A DNA stretch of 64,000 bases from Cristatella mucedo (Eukaryota > Bryozoa > Phylactolaemata > Cristatellidae), in NCBI GenBank assembly GCA_009760855.2, contig WPIO01000061.1, positions 1,679,501 through 1,743,500 on the forward strand, given 5' to 3'. The translations under genes and the position numbers were made by a program. Within the stretch, counting starts at the first letter, position 1, and each line of letters opens with the position of its first letter. Below, in pieces: positions 36,701-50,500 of the stretch. The notes beneath the pieces were generated by a model. That model made no database searches. It was not told where the DNA came from and saw nothing but the letters and a program-made list of their open reading frames with translations.

Positions 36701-39700
36701 ATGTAAGAGGAGAGTAAGCTGTCACCTTGGTAGGTTAATTCTATCGGACGCTCACTTTTTAATGCCAAATTGAATGGCACAGAGCTTCTCTTGCTGGGTG
36801 TGCTAGTCTACTGGTCTAATGGTATATCTGCAAAAAGCTTGTCACAATTGGCAACAAATCTCGCAGAAATTCTTGAGCTCTCATTTCAAGCGACAAGTTA
36901 CACATTTGCTTCCAGTATGTCTGTGCCCTTATTATTTATTTCTTTGAAAGTTGTATGTGCATGTGACCGGTGTGACAGCTTTATTCTAGATGGCTTTGAA
37001 ATGTAAGAAGAGCAGGAAAATTGACTATTAAATCAGATCGGTATGCTGCTAAAAGCACAATCACATACGTTTACTAACCGTTGCAAGTCACCCAAGGATT
37101 CATCCAGGTGATTTCCTTGCTAGCACGGGGCCTCTGTGAGGCCAAAGAGCAGCGTTTTACCTTTTAGCCCCCCCAAAGCCCAGCAGCCCCTTCGGCAGGG
37201 TTATTAGGATTCCAGCATCGGGGGGGGGGGGGCTTTGATGGGGGATTGGATGGATGGATCGTGCTTCCTTTGCAGCAAATGTAAAGTGTCTAGATAGAAA
37301 TTGAGCTCTCTGAGAGTGCCATATCAAGTGTGTGTCATTATTGTTGTGACAAATCATGACCGTTGTGGTGAGCCAGGGAACAAAGGATCCGTGCTCAGAT
37401 CGGGCCTGTGCTGGCGACCTCTCTAGCATGACTGCACTGCAGTGCCCAGCAAAGGCCCGAGGTCACAAGTGCGCTGTATCCTTGAACTTTCGCAATCGCT
37501 GATGAAACTTCGAGCTGCAGGGAAAACAGGCGATTTATCAATGTGATGTAATTTAATCGTCTGTACTCCGCAAAACCATAAAGACTGAGTGGGTGTTACG
37601 TGCGACAGTTTTGTCTAGCCCAGTTACAGCCTAAGTGGCTTTCGTTATGCATTCGGTAGCCAACAGACTTCATCTCACGCAACAAGAGAAATTGGGAAGC
37701 ATAGCAGAGTCAGGAGAGCAGTCGAGGTAGTGAGTTGCATGGAAACAGCAGCTCGTTTTTAGAAAGTATCTTCTAATGAGTTGGTAGCCAGTTACTCTAT
37801 TCGGCCTGTGTAGTAGGTGATTTGCTTGGGCAACAGCGGATACTATCTAATGAGAATTCTGTCTTGGTTCACAAAATCACAGAATCGATGCCATTTCTCC
37901 GAGTAAATACGTGCATTCCCTTACTACATAGTAGATAAACTTACGTTCGAGTTTCTGCTGTGCCAAAGTTGAGGAAAATGGCCTAGATTAAGGTGGAAAC
38001 CCGTAGAGGTAAGATGTTGGCAAAATTACCTGACTGACTCCCTTGTTTCGGGTTTACTTCAGCGACCATTTACCCTATAGCAATTGATCAGACATCAACC
38101 TAAGGTTGAGGTCATTGCAAATGGTTTCAGTCTGCTAAAATACTCCTACCTTCACATTCTGTGAAGCTGGTAAAGTGGCATGGCTGTAGTCACACTGGTG
38201 ACTGCTACGTCAAAAAACCTGCCAAATCTCTCAAATTCTCTAAACTCACTTGCTGGATGTATCGATAACATCCGTACATGGATGGCAGCAAGCTTTCTTA
38301 AACTAGACTATGATAAAACTAAATTACTATTAATGGGCAATCCCAGTGTGATTCAGAAATTGGAAATGCTACCGCTCAAAATGGGCTCTGCTAGCATATC
38401 TCCTGTTGAATCAGCTCAAAATCTAGGTGTCATGTTCTAAAGTGACCTCTCGTTAGACGACCACACCAGTTCTACAATCAAGTCTGCCTACTTTAGATAC
38501 ATAGCATTGCTGAAATTTGGGCTTGTTTAGATAAGGATACCACGTCTAAGTTGGTCAATGCATATGTGAAATCCCGTCTTGACATCTGTAACTCACTGGT
38601 TGCTGGCCTACCGGTAGGTGTACTCAGGCACTTACAGCTGGTGCAAAACTCTGCAGCTAGGCTTGTCTGTCGTGAGCGTCACAGTTGCCACATCACACCA
38701 CTTCTCGCCGACCTGCACGAGCCACCAGTCAAGCAATTCATCAACTTCAAGGTTTTGTCGCTCACTTTTAGGTCTTTTCATTCTTTCGCTCCAGCCTATC
38801 TCTCACATCTACTCCCTCAGTAGGCCAAGCATCGTACCATCCGCTTTTCGGAATCCCACAGTTTCCCACTACCTCGTGCAAATCTTAAATATTTTGTCGA
38901 CCGTGCATTTAGTTCGTATGCTCCCAAAGCCTGGAACTCACTCCCGACTTGCGTCACATTCCCTTACTTGACTAAATGATAAAAAAACGCATTGATTTAT
39001 GACAGCATTTAGTGGGTCCAAACGATTCGTCCTTTACAAGCTCATGCTCATGCATGTTGACTCTGTGCATGCTGCTATGAACCAAGCATGCATGCCGACC
39101 CTGTGCATGTCACCCTTAACCACATTATTCTTTTTGCTTATTGAGCATGCCCATCCTGCCATTTGATCATGCCTCCTCTGCAGCAAAGGTAAAGGACCTT
39201 GAAAGAGATTAAATCCTCCGAGTGGGCTATACAAGTATACTATTCTTACCATTACCGAAGCTGCCCTGGATGTGTTACAGTGCCATCGTGCTCACTAGGT
39301 CGGGCAGTGCTGCAACAAACGGTGATGCTCTCTGTGCTGCTGCTAATGTGGCAGTACCACGTGGCCTGTCGGAGGCATGCGTCTCGGCAGTGGCCGTATA
39401 CTTTACAGCCCCCCCCCGCCCACATTGGCTGGCTGCATCGGCTGCTGAGGTGCTCGGCCACTGCCACTGCCGAGATGTTTCTGCAGCTTTCAACATATCA
39501 GCTGCGTTAAACGTTCGCTGTGCCTGCCTCTGTCGACGCTCGAACTCGTTCACCCTGGCCGATACTTGAACTTTTGCCCTTTACCGACGCTTGAACCATC
39601 CCCACCGACTGCCGGCCACCCACGCAGTGACGTTCTGCCGGCTTTCGCCGACCGACGCTCGGTGGTCCTCAGGTGAGTGCTGCAGACTCAGGTGTTGCAG

Positions 39701-42700
39701 ACTCAGGTGATCCTCAGGTGAGTGCTGCTGACTCAGGTGCAGCTGACTCAGGTGATCCTCAGATGAGTGCTGCAGCCGTTGACTAAGTACAGTCACCTCG
39801 GCTGGCTTTCGTTCGGTTGCCTTCTTCACTCGCCTCCTTCCGCTCACCGCCTTAGCCGACTTTCGGCCACGTTCGACAACGTCCGGCGTCGCTGGCCCTC
39901 TTCCGGCGACGCCGATTGCCTTTGAAGGGCATGTCTGCAGCTGGAGAGATTCACATGCCAATTGCGCAGCAGCGCCAGCCGTGCGTTTTGTTTTGCAGAG
40001 CCATACTAGCAAGAGCTATACTAGTTATAATATTAAAATCGCGAATGCAGGATGTCGCGAAAGAGAAGCCGCCCGGGCTGGCAGGTCGCCGGTCTCGGTG
40101 ATCGGTGCTCTTCAAGCTGGGTATGCCCATACTTTGGAGTGCTCTACCTCACTACCTCACCATAACTGGTCATCTATCAAGGCTGCTTCGCGAAAATTTA
40201 TATTATCGCACACGCAAGATCCAATTAAAGTCAATAAATTTCAATACACATTTTTGGATATTAGGAGATCAATATGTCGGTGTAGCTGCATTACTCGAGC
40301 CTAAACGCTCGTAACTTAGCCTTTTGAAGTGTTCCGGTCGGCCATAGTGGACGGCAGCCAGCACACACTTGGCTGTGATTGTGACTTGGCGGTGATCGTG
40401 ACGTGTATCGGTGTCACTCTCTTCCCTTGACAAAGACATGTCTGGTAAGTATCCAGTGAGGGTTAGGCAAAGCTTCTTTAAACGCACGGGCGGAGGGGGT
40501 GTTCGCAAGAAGAGGGCTCGGTTTTTCCCGCCCTGTATCCGCAGACAAACGTTGCTCGGTTCTTTCAAGAATGCTTTTCTTTGCTTTGCTTGGAGCTCGA
40601 TTTTTCGGTGCTTACCTCCCCCACCCCCGTTGTCGTTACGAAATCGGCATCGCTCAGTTGTCGTCGCTGGAAAGGTAGAATGGTTACGGGCAGCCAAGGG
40701 CCGTGCGTTGGCTGGCCGGGGCAGCAGCTGAGGGGTGAGGGGCGGTAGTGGGAAGTGAGGTCGGACCGAACGAGTAGATGCCGTTGCAGGCATCTTGTAC
40801 CGTTGGTTTTAAGCATACTGCAGCAGCCGAAGATTTCGAGGGGACTAGAGAGGGATGAGCAGTCGGAGAGACAAGAGACGGCAAGAGACGAAAACCACCG
40901 ACTACGTAGCATCGGTGATGTAGGGGGTGAGGCTGCTGTGTGCCTCGATATCTTGCTTCCCAGCGGGTCCTGGCATCAAACCGGAACTGCCGATTATCGC
41001 CTTAAGCGGCAGCTCAACAGCGAGTCGGCGAGGCTCTCGCGAGAGGCCAAGCAGAAGCGTGAGGTCACGATGGCCGATACGGATAGGCTCGAGAAAGAGA
41101 ACGAAATGATGAACTCGGACATGGACCGCCTTCGGAGCGAGATGGGCGCCATGAGCAAGGCCCAGCGGCACCACAACGACTGCTACGATGGTGGCGGCAG
41201 CGCAGGAGCAACTGGCGTTGCTTACTCGAATCCTCCCATGTACGACAGCTTGGGTCTAGCAGGCTTCAGCTTGCATCAGCAATCTGATCTGATGCACCAG
41301 CCTCAAAAGCCGCTGCTGCACCAGTACATGCTACAGCCGCTACAGGAGCAGCAGCCCCAGATCACGCTATATCAGCCCCAGATCATCCAACTGCAGCAGG
41401 TCATACAGCAGCTGCAGCAGCAACAGACCATGCTCCAGCAGCAACAGGTCGTGCAGCAGCAGCAGCAGCTCATGTAACTGCAGCACCTGCTGCTCGGAGA
41501 AGTGGCTAAAGGTTTAGCTAGATCTTGCTTGCAATATCAGCCGCCACCTGATGTCGTTAATGGTCGATGAAGTCGGCGGCAGCAGATGTGCAATATAATT
41601 CATTTTTTTTTGTAATGAATGCTGGGCTCTCGATGCTCGAACCGGAGCTCAGGGGCAGAAATGACTACTCGCGATTATGTTTCATTAAGTGATTCGTAAA
41701 GTATCACACCGATCACCAATTCCTTGTTGAGAGCTTAATTTTTTGCGACGGCATCGCTTGCAATACATTACCATGATTTGGGTTCTAGCTAAGTGGGAGA
41801 CTACAGAGTGTTTATTTGATTGGACACGGGTCACTATAGGAACCTGTGAAGTATAGGGTATCTCAGGGCCCTGTGACTATTCCCTTTCCTTGTATTGTTT
41901 ATACGGTCGTTTTGGCCAATGTCATGGCTAGACGGGTTGTAGGTTTCACTTCTATACAGAGGGCACTTTGTTGTTCTTTTGTGCCGCCACAGGCCTTACT
42001 AAGGAGCAGGGCTCAGTGGCTGCACGTCGTATTCGTACACGGCACTCGCATACGTAGCCGGCGTCAGCGTAAGATGTAGCAAGAAGTAGAGGCAAAACGA
42101 GGGCGGCTGAGAGGTACCGTGTAGTTTACAGGTAGGGACAGCGAGCCGTCCTGGAACCAGAGTTTGCCACAAGTCCGAAGATAGACAACATATTGAGGAA
42201 GTTGGAACGCATAGTCATGCAGTTACCCGCAGAAGAGCGTCCGTTGAAGAAGCAAGAAGTGAAATGAAGGTTCAGGCTCGGGAAACAGACAAACCCTGTA
42301 GATGCATAGTACAGCGGGCTCTGCTGGTTGTACCTGTTGACGACGCCCATCTTCTACCTGCTCGTGAGACCTTATCACGTGATGTCCGAAGACAGCGTTT
42401 GAAGACCAGACGTATTGCAGATGGAGATGATATATGTTGTACGACACAAGACAGTAAATTATTTTTAAGAATCGAAGATGACGACATGCTCATCTTTGCT
42501 GCGGATGACGATCTACATTTTCTGCAACAGTGTCAGCATTGGTTCGCTGACGGAACATTTCGTGTCACACCTGAAGACTTTGATCAGCTTTACACCTTAC
42601 ATGGATTCCAAAACAACTCCATATTCCCATGTGCATATGCTCTACTGCCCGGTCTTTCTTTAGCAGTATATGGTAGATTTCTCAATCCCATAACAACGCT

Positions 42701-44435
42701 GTTGAACGTTGGACAACTTTTATCTATTGTTACGGAGTTTGAGTTGGCTGCTATCAACGCCTTCAAAGACAAGTTCTTGAATGCAAAAATGGTGGGTTGT
42801 ATGTTTCATTTCTGGCAATGCATATGGAGACAAGTACAACAGCATGGATTAGCAGCCCCTTACAATAATGATCCTGAATTTGCTAATAAGGTAAAACGTC
42901 TAATGGCTCTTGCATTTGTTCCTACTGCGGATGTCATTGCAGCTTTTGAGGAGCTTACAGATGATGATGATTATCGTAATATGGATGTCATTCTGGACTA
43001 CTTTGAGGAGAATTTTATCGGGAGACAGAGGCAAAACAGAAGAATTCCACTAAGGTTTGAACTCACTCTGTGAAACCAATACGACGGCGCCCTAATAAAC
43101 TACCTCGTATCAATAATGCAGTCGAAGGATGGCATAACAGCTTCAACCATCCAACTGCGATTGCCTTATCAAAGAAAATCAAGATGGAACAACACAGCAT
43201 GGCACTGTTTTGCAGACAACTGGAACTTAGACAACCACAGAGAAAAAAACGCAGGACATACAGCAAGTGGATGAAGCCTTGTTCACCGTCGTTTCTGATT
43301 ACTACAACCGTGTCAGAATGCAATATCTTACTGATATTTCTAGAATCCTTGATCATTCATCATCATCATCATCATCATTATCATCATCATCAATCAATTG
43401 ATGTTGTATGAGAAGAGACTGTCTCCAAATAACTGGATATAACTTCCTGCTCTTCTATATTTATTTACCTCTTGGTTTTTATAAAATCTGTTCAAAATAA
43501 CATTACTATTACTAATCTTTTATCACATGTGGGGAAATTTGTCCGGGACATTTTGTATGGGGACATTTTGTCCTGAAACATTTTGTCAGCCACGTTATAT
43601 CCGGGACATTTTGGGTGGGGACATTTTGTCCTGTCACGATATGGTTAGGTAAAACCAATCGATGTAGAATATCAAACCATTGCTTCGAGACCTATCCAAT
43701 ATCGTCAGGAGCCGTCCACTTCTTGCAATCGGCAAGCCTTTGGACGTTCTCGTCGATTTGTTACTCCGACTATTTATTGACCCAAACACGAACATCTATT
43801 AATACGCTTTAAGATTCGGTGATTTGGTCCGCAGTGATGAGTATTGTTTTCTTTAGCTGATCACCTGGCGATGCATCAATGGCATGCTACGTTACATGCT
43901 GCTGCAGGAATATCACGAGTTCTGGCTTGGCCGTCGATCAGCTACAGCCCCTTCATGTAGCAAAGACATCATGATAGACTCGCCTGGCACCGATGATCCA
44001 GATGTTGAGAAAACGAAGTTTTCAATCACCCTGCCTCGGCAGAAGGCCCTAAATCTTGTTGCAAGCCAGAAGCCCCGGGAGAAGCTGCTGAAATAGCAGT
44101 GATTAGCATCAAAAGCATGATGATCATCACGATGCATTTGTCAGGAACGATGACTAAAATGTTGAGTAAACTGAAGTCTCAAAATTTCGATGACATAAGG
44201 CCGTAGACCTGATGGCCTGCTAGAAACGGTGATTGCAGATTCACAAATAGCAGCCGTAAGTCATAAGTTGTAGGTCAGCCGTCGAGGAGCTGATAGCATA
44301 TGCCATGCTGGTTGGGTCTAGCAGTTGAGGTGCTTGCCCTGACCAAGGTCTGACTGAGGTCCAGGGCTCTAGCCCGAGGCATATGTGAAGCACCTGAATA
44401 GAGTTTAAGTTCTCTTGGGGCGCTTTATAAATAAG

Positions 44436-44537
<102 letters not shown>

Positions 44538-47500
44538 CTGGTTGCATAGACGTGGAAGAGGGAAGCACGAGAGACAATGAACTTCGGTTGGTCGGAGCCT
44601 CGGTAAAGCACTCACAAACGACACGGCATGCCTCAGATGGTGGCGATGCACAGGGGTGAAAATGAAACAAATCATCATGAAACACACGGGTGATACAAGC
44701 CCAACTGTGCCCTGAGCAGGCAACATTCTTCATTTATCAACATTCAAAATTCGGCCTGGGCTCTGAACGGTCCGGCACTGCACAGACGTCTGCTTCTTTG
44801 TCATAGGAATCGCGACTTCGGCGATGAGAGTGCAAGAAATAAACAAAATGCAATACAGTGCATATATCTGTTCTTATCAACTTGTAACTTTATAACTTGA
44901 GCTTCATAGGACATGCCGTCTTCATAACTTCGCCAAGCAAGAGATTATGACGGTATTCACAATCCCAGGTCACCCTTGATCCTCAACGGACATGTCACGA
45001 TTGCAGGGAAAAGAGGCACGTGCTGCAACACTGCCCGACCGGGTTTTCGAACCACTGACTATACAATTTTGCAATAACCAGTGCCATTTTTGGTTATTTA
45101 AACTGAACTTCAAAGAGCTGATAATCTGTCCCGACTGCCAGGAAAAGATAAAGCCTTAACCATTATAATAATAATAATAATAACAATAATTCACTTGATA
45201 AAGCGCCCTCAGAGAATTTAATCTCTCTCTAGGCGCTTTACATTTGCTGTAAAGTGAAATGCGATTAAATGATAAGTAAAATCATACTTGAAAAACAAAC
45301 GAAATGAATAATATGGTTAGGGGTGACATGCACAGGGTCAGCATGCAAATGTGGTTAGTGGCAGCATGCACACGGTCAGCACGCATAAGCACATCAAGGA
45401 TGAATCACAGAGACCCACTAAATGCTGTTCTAAATAGGTGTGTTTTTAGGTTCCTTTTAAATGTGGTCAGGTCAGGGGATGTTCTGACACAGTTAGGGAG
45501 GGAGTTCCAGGCTTTGGGAGCATATGAACTAAATGAACGGTCTCCAAAGTATTTAAGGTTTGTAAGAGGTATTTCTAGACTGTTGAATTCCGAAAAGCGG
45601 TGGTACGATGCTTGGCCTGATGGGGTAGTATATCTGACAGATAGGCTGGAGCCATAGAATGGAGGGACCTAAAAGTGAGCGACAAAACCTTGAAGTCAAT
45701 CCGTTGCTTGACTGGTAGCCAGTGCAGGTCGGCCAGGAGTGGAGTAATGTGGCAACTGCGATGCTTACGGCAGACAAGTCTAGCTGCCGAGTTTTGCACC
45801 AGCTGAAATCGCCTGATCGCACATGCTGGTAGGCCAGTAAGCAGCGAGCTTCAGAAGTCGAGACAGGATGTCACGAATACATGGACCAACTTGGATTAAA
45901 GGTAAAAAAGACTCTAAAGAAAATGTAAGATCTTCACAATCAGTATTCGCCAACGACAGGCACAACAAGAGAAAGCTGACAACGTTGTGACGACTGATTT
46001 TACGATTTACGATCAATTATGAACCATCAACTGTAATGATGCCGACCAAAATGGTTCTATGCATTCCCCCGCTTGCAATCGGCTAGCGTCAGGAAATTCT
46101 CGTCAGTATTTAATACAGACTCTGCATGATCCAACAACGAATACTTAGGCAGCTGCTTGCTTGATTTTTAAATGTAATGCAATGTATCTCCGTCTGTAAC
46201 TCCACAAAGTCATAAAGACCATGTGGATATTACGCAGGAGAGTTTTGTATAGCACACTCATAGCCTAAACGACTTTCGGTAAGCATTCGTTAGCCATAAG
46301 ACTTCGTCTCACGCAACAAAGAGAAAGTGGGAAGCATAGCTGAGTCAGGAGAGCAGTTGAGTTAGTGAGTAGCATAGAAGTAGCAGTTCAGGACCGCTGA
46401 AAAAGATGCACCATAGTCGGCAGTTGGAGAGTCGTTGTCGTCGCGTAAGAATTGTGGAAGCGAGTTCCACAGTCTAGGACCTGCAGAGCTAAAGCTTCTG
46501 TCGCCAACTGCCTTTAAGCGGAGGAATGGGACAGCTAAATTATTGTCCACACAGGACCTCAGGGCACGAACAGGCTGAAACTGATGCAGCAGTTCAGCAA
46601 GATACGAAGGGGCCAAGCAGCGGGCGAGCCATGTGGGTCAGCGTAAGAACTTTGATCTGTAACCATCGCTCAACCGGCAACCATCCTAGCTCTTTCAGCA
46701 AAGAAGACACGTGCTCAAACCGCTGGGACTTGAAGACCAGCCTTGCAGCCATATTTATAGTCCTCTGTAGTGGCATAATAGCTTTCATTGGCAGCCCAGC
46801 CAACAGGAAATTACAATAATCAAGCCAAGACAGAACTAAAGAGCTAGTTAAATTTTTTGCAAGCCACTGTGGGAGACAGCTCCTAATCTTGGATAGGGAT
46901 CGGATGTGATGGCTAGCTATAGAGGCAGTCTTCTGAATGAAGCTTTTGTAATTGAGGCAGCTGTCGAACACGACACCTAAATTACGAGCACGTGGTGAAC
47001 GTCGCACAATAGCATCACTTATTAGAACAGCAAAGCCTTTTAATCCAGCCACACGCTTAGGGTGTCCTATGAGCAGCAGTTCGGTTTTATCATCATTTAA
47101 TTTCAGGAAGTTTTCCGACATCCAAGATCAAATATCGGCAAGGCAAGCATTTAGTTTCTCAGTTGCTGCAGCAGATTCCGACGGTTTAGAGTGATAATTT
47201 TTAGTCATTCTTTCTGATCCATTTCCCACTGCCTGCTCATGTCCGGGCCGTGACTCACCTTGGTAAAAGTTATACCATGCAACCATTATGCCATACAACT
47301 CATAAACAGATAAACTTATATCACCAGGAACAAAACCATAAAACAACAGCTATCAGTCACAGTAGTAAAATTATCTTTGCAGCTCAACTACTTGCTTCGA
47401 TAACGTGTGTTTGCATTCCTTATCCAATTCATCATTATCAGCCCTTGAATTTTCAGTGTTTCCTTGGCTGCACCTAGTCGTGGTTTTACGTCGCTGTGGT

Positions 47501-50500
47501 TGAAATACTTTTACCTTACTGTTTTATAGAAAAATGGATACCTATTTTGGCGGAAATTATGACTTGTAGTTTGTATCGCCATTCTTGCACTGTCAACAAG
47601 CACTGTTTCAGTGTGAACCACGTATTCCTGTCCGTCGGTGACTCCTCAAGGCCTCATAGGATGTGTTTGGATCACTTACGAAACTTTGGTATTGCCTATG
47701 GAAAGTCAGAGCGGCTTATTATATGCATTCGAGCAGCTAAAAGACTTCATACTTAGAACCTAAGAGAAATATATAAGTATAGCTGAGTCAGAAAAGCATT
47801 TCAGGTAGAAAGTAAAACGACAATAGCAGGTAAGGACGACTGGAAACCGCGTACCGTATTCGGGAGCAGGAGAGTGGTCGCCCTAAGCCAGGTACTGTGG
47901 AAGTGAGGTCCACAGTATTGAACCTGCATAGCGAAATCCTCCGTCGATAACGTTAAGAAAACGATATAATGTCTTCGCTAAAGGACTTCAAGTATAGGAC
48001 GAAGGCGGAGATAATCAGAACTAGTGCAGCAGCTCAGCTTAATATTCATACATTAGCAACTGCTTCTCAATCTGCCAATCATACTCGCACTCTGGAAATA
48101 GAGATTTGACCGATTCAATCAATCCGCGGTGAGCACCACAATGAATTCCTGACAACCAATGACCATCCCACGAAAAAACAGAGCGGTTGAGAACGATGAT
48201 GTCTATGCACTTCACCTGCTAGGGCAGCATGGTGCAGCGATTCGAAATCAGACGAACAAGACGATCGAAGTAATACAATTCTTGGATTGAGCAGTGCCGC
48301 CCGGGCGACTGGCGAGCGGTCGGACAAGTCGCTGAAGCGATAACTGATGGCTACACACAAAGTCATTTAACAGGCGACCCGGAAGAATGCGGAAGGCCAC
48401 CAATCGGCAATGGGCGTGCTTACTAGAGTTCAAGTGAGGCTCTATGGTCCCATTTGTCATATCCGGTGGCTTTAAAAGACCCAAGCCTCATTCTGCACCG
48501 AGCTGTCGGCGAGTTGAGATCTGTTGAGTTTCGGCAGCTAGACGTGGGCTAATTCCGAGTATGTTGGGAAGCCACCGTTTCAGCGAGACAGCCTTCCAGA
48601 AGGTGTCAGCTCATGAGTAATTGAAACAGTCAGGCACTAAGATGCTTTTTCCGGTTTACGAATCGGGTACCGACTTCACTGTATCGGCATCAGGTGATGG
48701 CACCGGCGGCAGTGATGGAGGCGCTGGCGGCTGCAGCAGTCAGTTCATGGGTTCGCCTCCGATAGAAAGGCTCTTCTTGTCGAACTACGACAAGCTGCAG
48801 ATGGTGCCGCAGATGCCAGTGCTCCCGATGGGCAGAGTGAGCTGTAACGATGCCAGCCTACTCACGACGTGAAAAGGAGTGGGCCAGCCAATTACGACAT
48901 TACCTGTAATATGTAGCCATGTCATGTCATGTCATGTCGTGTCATGGCATGTCATGTCATGGCATGTCATGTAATGTCATGTCATGTCATGTCACACCTG
49001 TAATGGCACCCGGAGCAACCTCGACGGCCGGTCCTCCAGCATACACTGTTACTACAGGCACTGTCAGTACCAGCAGGAGTGGCCCCTTCCAGATTACTCT
49101 CGACTTTGAAGAATCGATTGACGTGGAAAGTGACGAGTCTTAGATGGCGATTGACGACGAAGATTTGCACAGGAGTAATAGTGGAACTGGGAACCACTCG
49201 CTCGGATTCCCAAATAGCAGCAGCTGCAACAGCACTGCGACGATGCAGATGGGAGGTACATCTAGATACAGGTCAGTAGTGCTTGTGTAAATTCGAAGGA
49301 GACCATGCCAGTGCCTCAGCTCGAGATTGACGGAGCCTCCTACGGCTCTGGGAGCTCCTTGGAGCTTTCGTATAACTTAAAGAGAGATACTCTCAAAAAA
49401 GGGTGATGGAGAGAGAGAGAGAACTCCCTCATGCGATTATGTTTTTTGAGGTTATTCGTCAAGTTTTGCATACGAGTAACACACCGATCACAAAATCCTG
49501 GTTGAGAGCTTCACATTTCGCCGGACATCGGTTGCATTGCATTAACATGGTTTAGCTCATAGCTCAGTGGGAGACTACAGTGTTTATTCAAATAGACTCA
49601 GGTCATGATAGGATCCTCTGAAGTACAGGGTATGTCGGGGCACTGTGCCTACTTTCGTTGTTCTTGCGGTTTATACTCTCCTTTTCGCCAACGTCGTTGC
49701 TAGACGGGTCGTATTCTACCACTTCAATACCGACGGCACTTCGTTGTCCTTTAGCTTTTGTTACAGTAATATGAAACTATGCATGCTGCCATTGACTACA
49801 TCTGGATGCTGAGTCTGTGAAAGTGAACTATAGTCGAGCTATGCTTGTTGTCATTAGGCATGCTAAAGTTAATTTTTCCGTCGTGCTTCCCTGCTGCAAA
49901 TGTAAAGTGCATAGACAGAGATTCAGTTCTCACATCTTTTTATATCAATTGAATTATAGTGCTAGTGCTGTCATTATTACCCTGCCTCCAGTGAGTACAT
50001 GCTGTATTTGACCGACACATGATTCTGACCCCATTCAAAATGTGGCCCTCCTATGTCGAAACATCGCAATACCTGTCTAGCCACCGAGCAGTTGAAATTA
50101 CAATAACGCCTTAGTTGATTTCGTGAGCACGCGTGGCCTCACTTTTCGTGCAGCTGGAGAAAGTGTCTCACAGGCTAGGCTAACCACCACCAATTCAGAT
50201 AGTCACTAGCCACTGCAGTTAGGCCAAAACAGTCACGCTCGACCGAACGCACGATCGAACTGGCTTCTTGCATTCACTCGCACCACCGATCGTCAAAAAC
50301 CGGCGAGGCCTGTTAGCTACCCAAGCTGGTGTGATGGAGGCAAAGAAGAAAGGTATAGGCACTTTCGCCAGGACGAAATACACCGTTGAGACGGCGAAAC
50401 GTTGTACCAACCGGATGGTACAGAAAGTACTTGAAACCAGATTGGTGTCACCGCCTGCCCGCCGAAGCAGCAGCACTCACTGGCTGCAGGTTGTATTCAT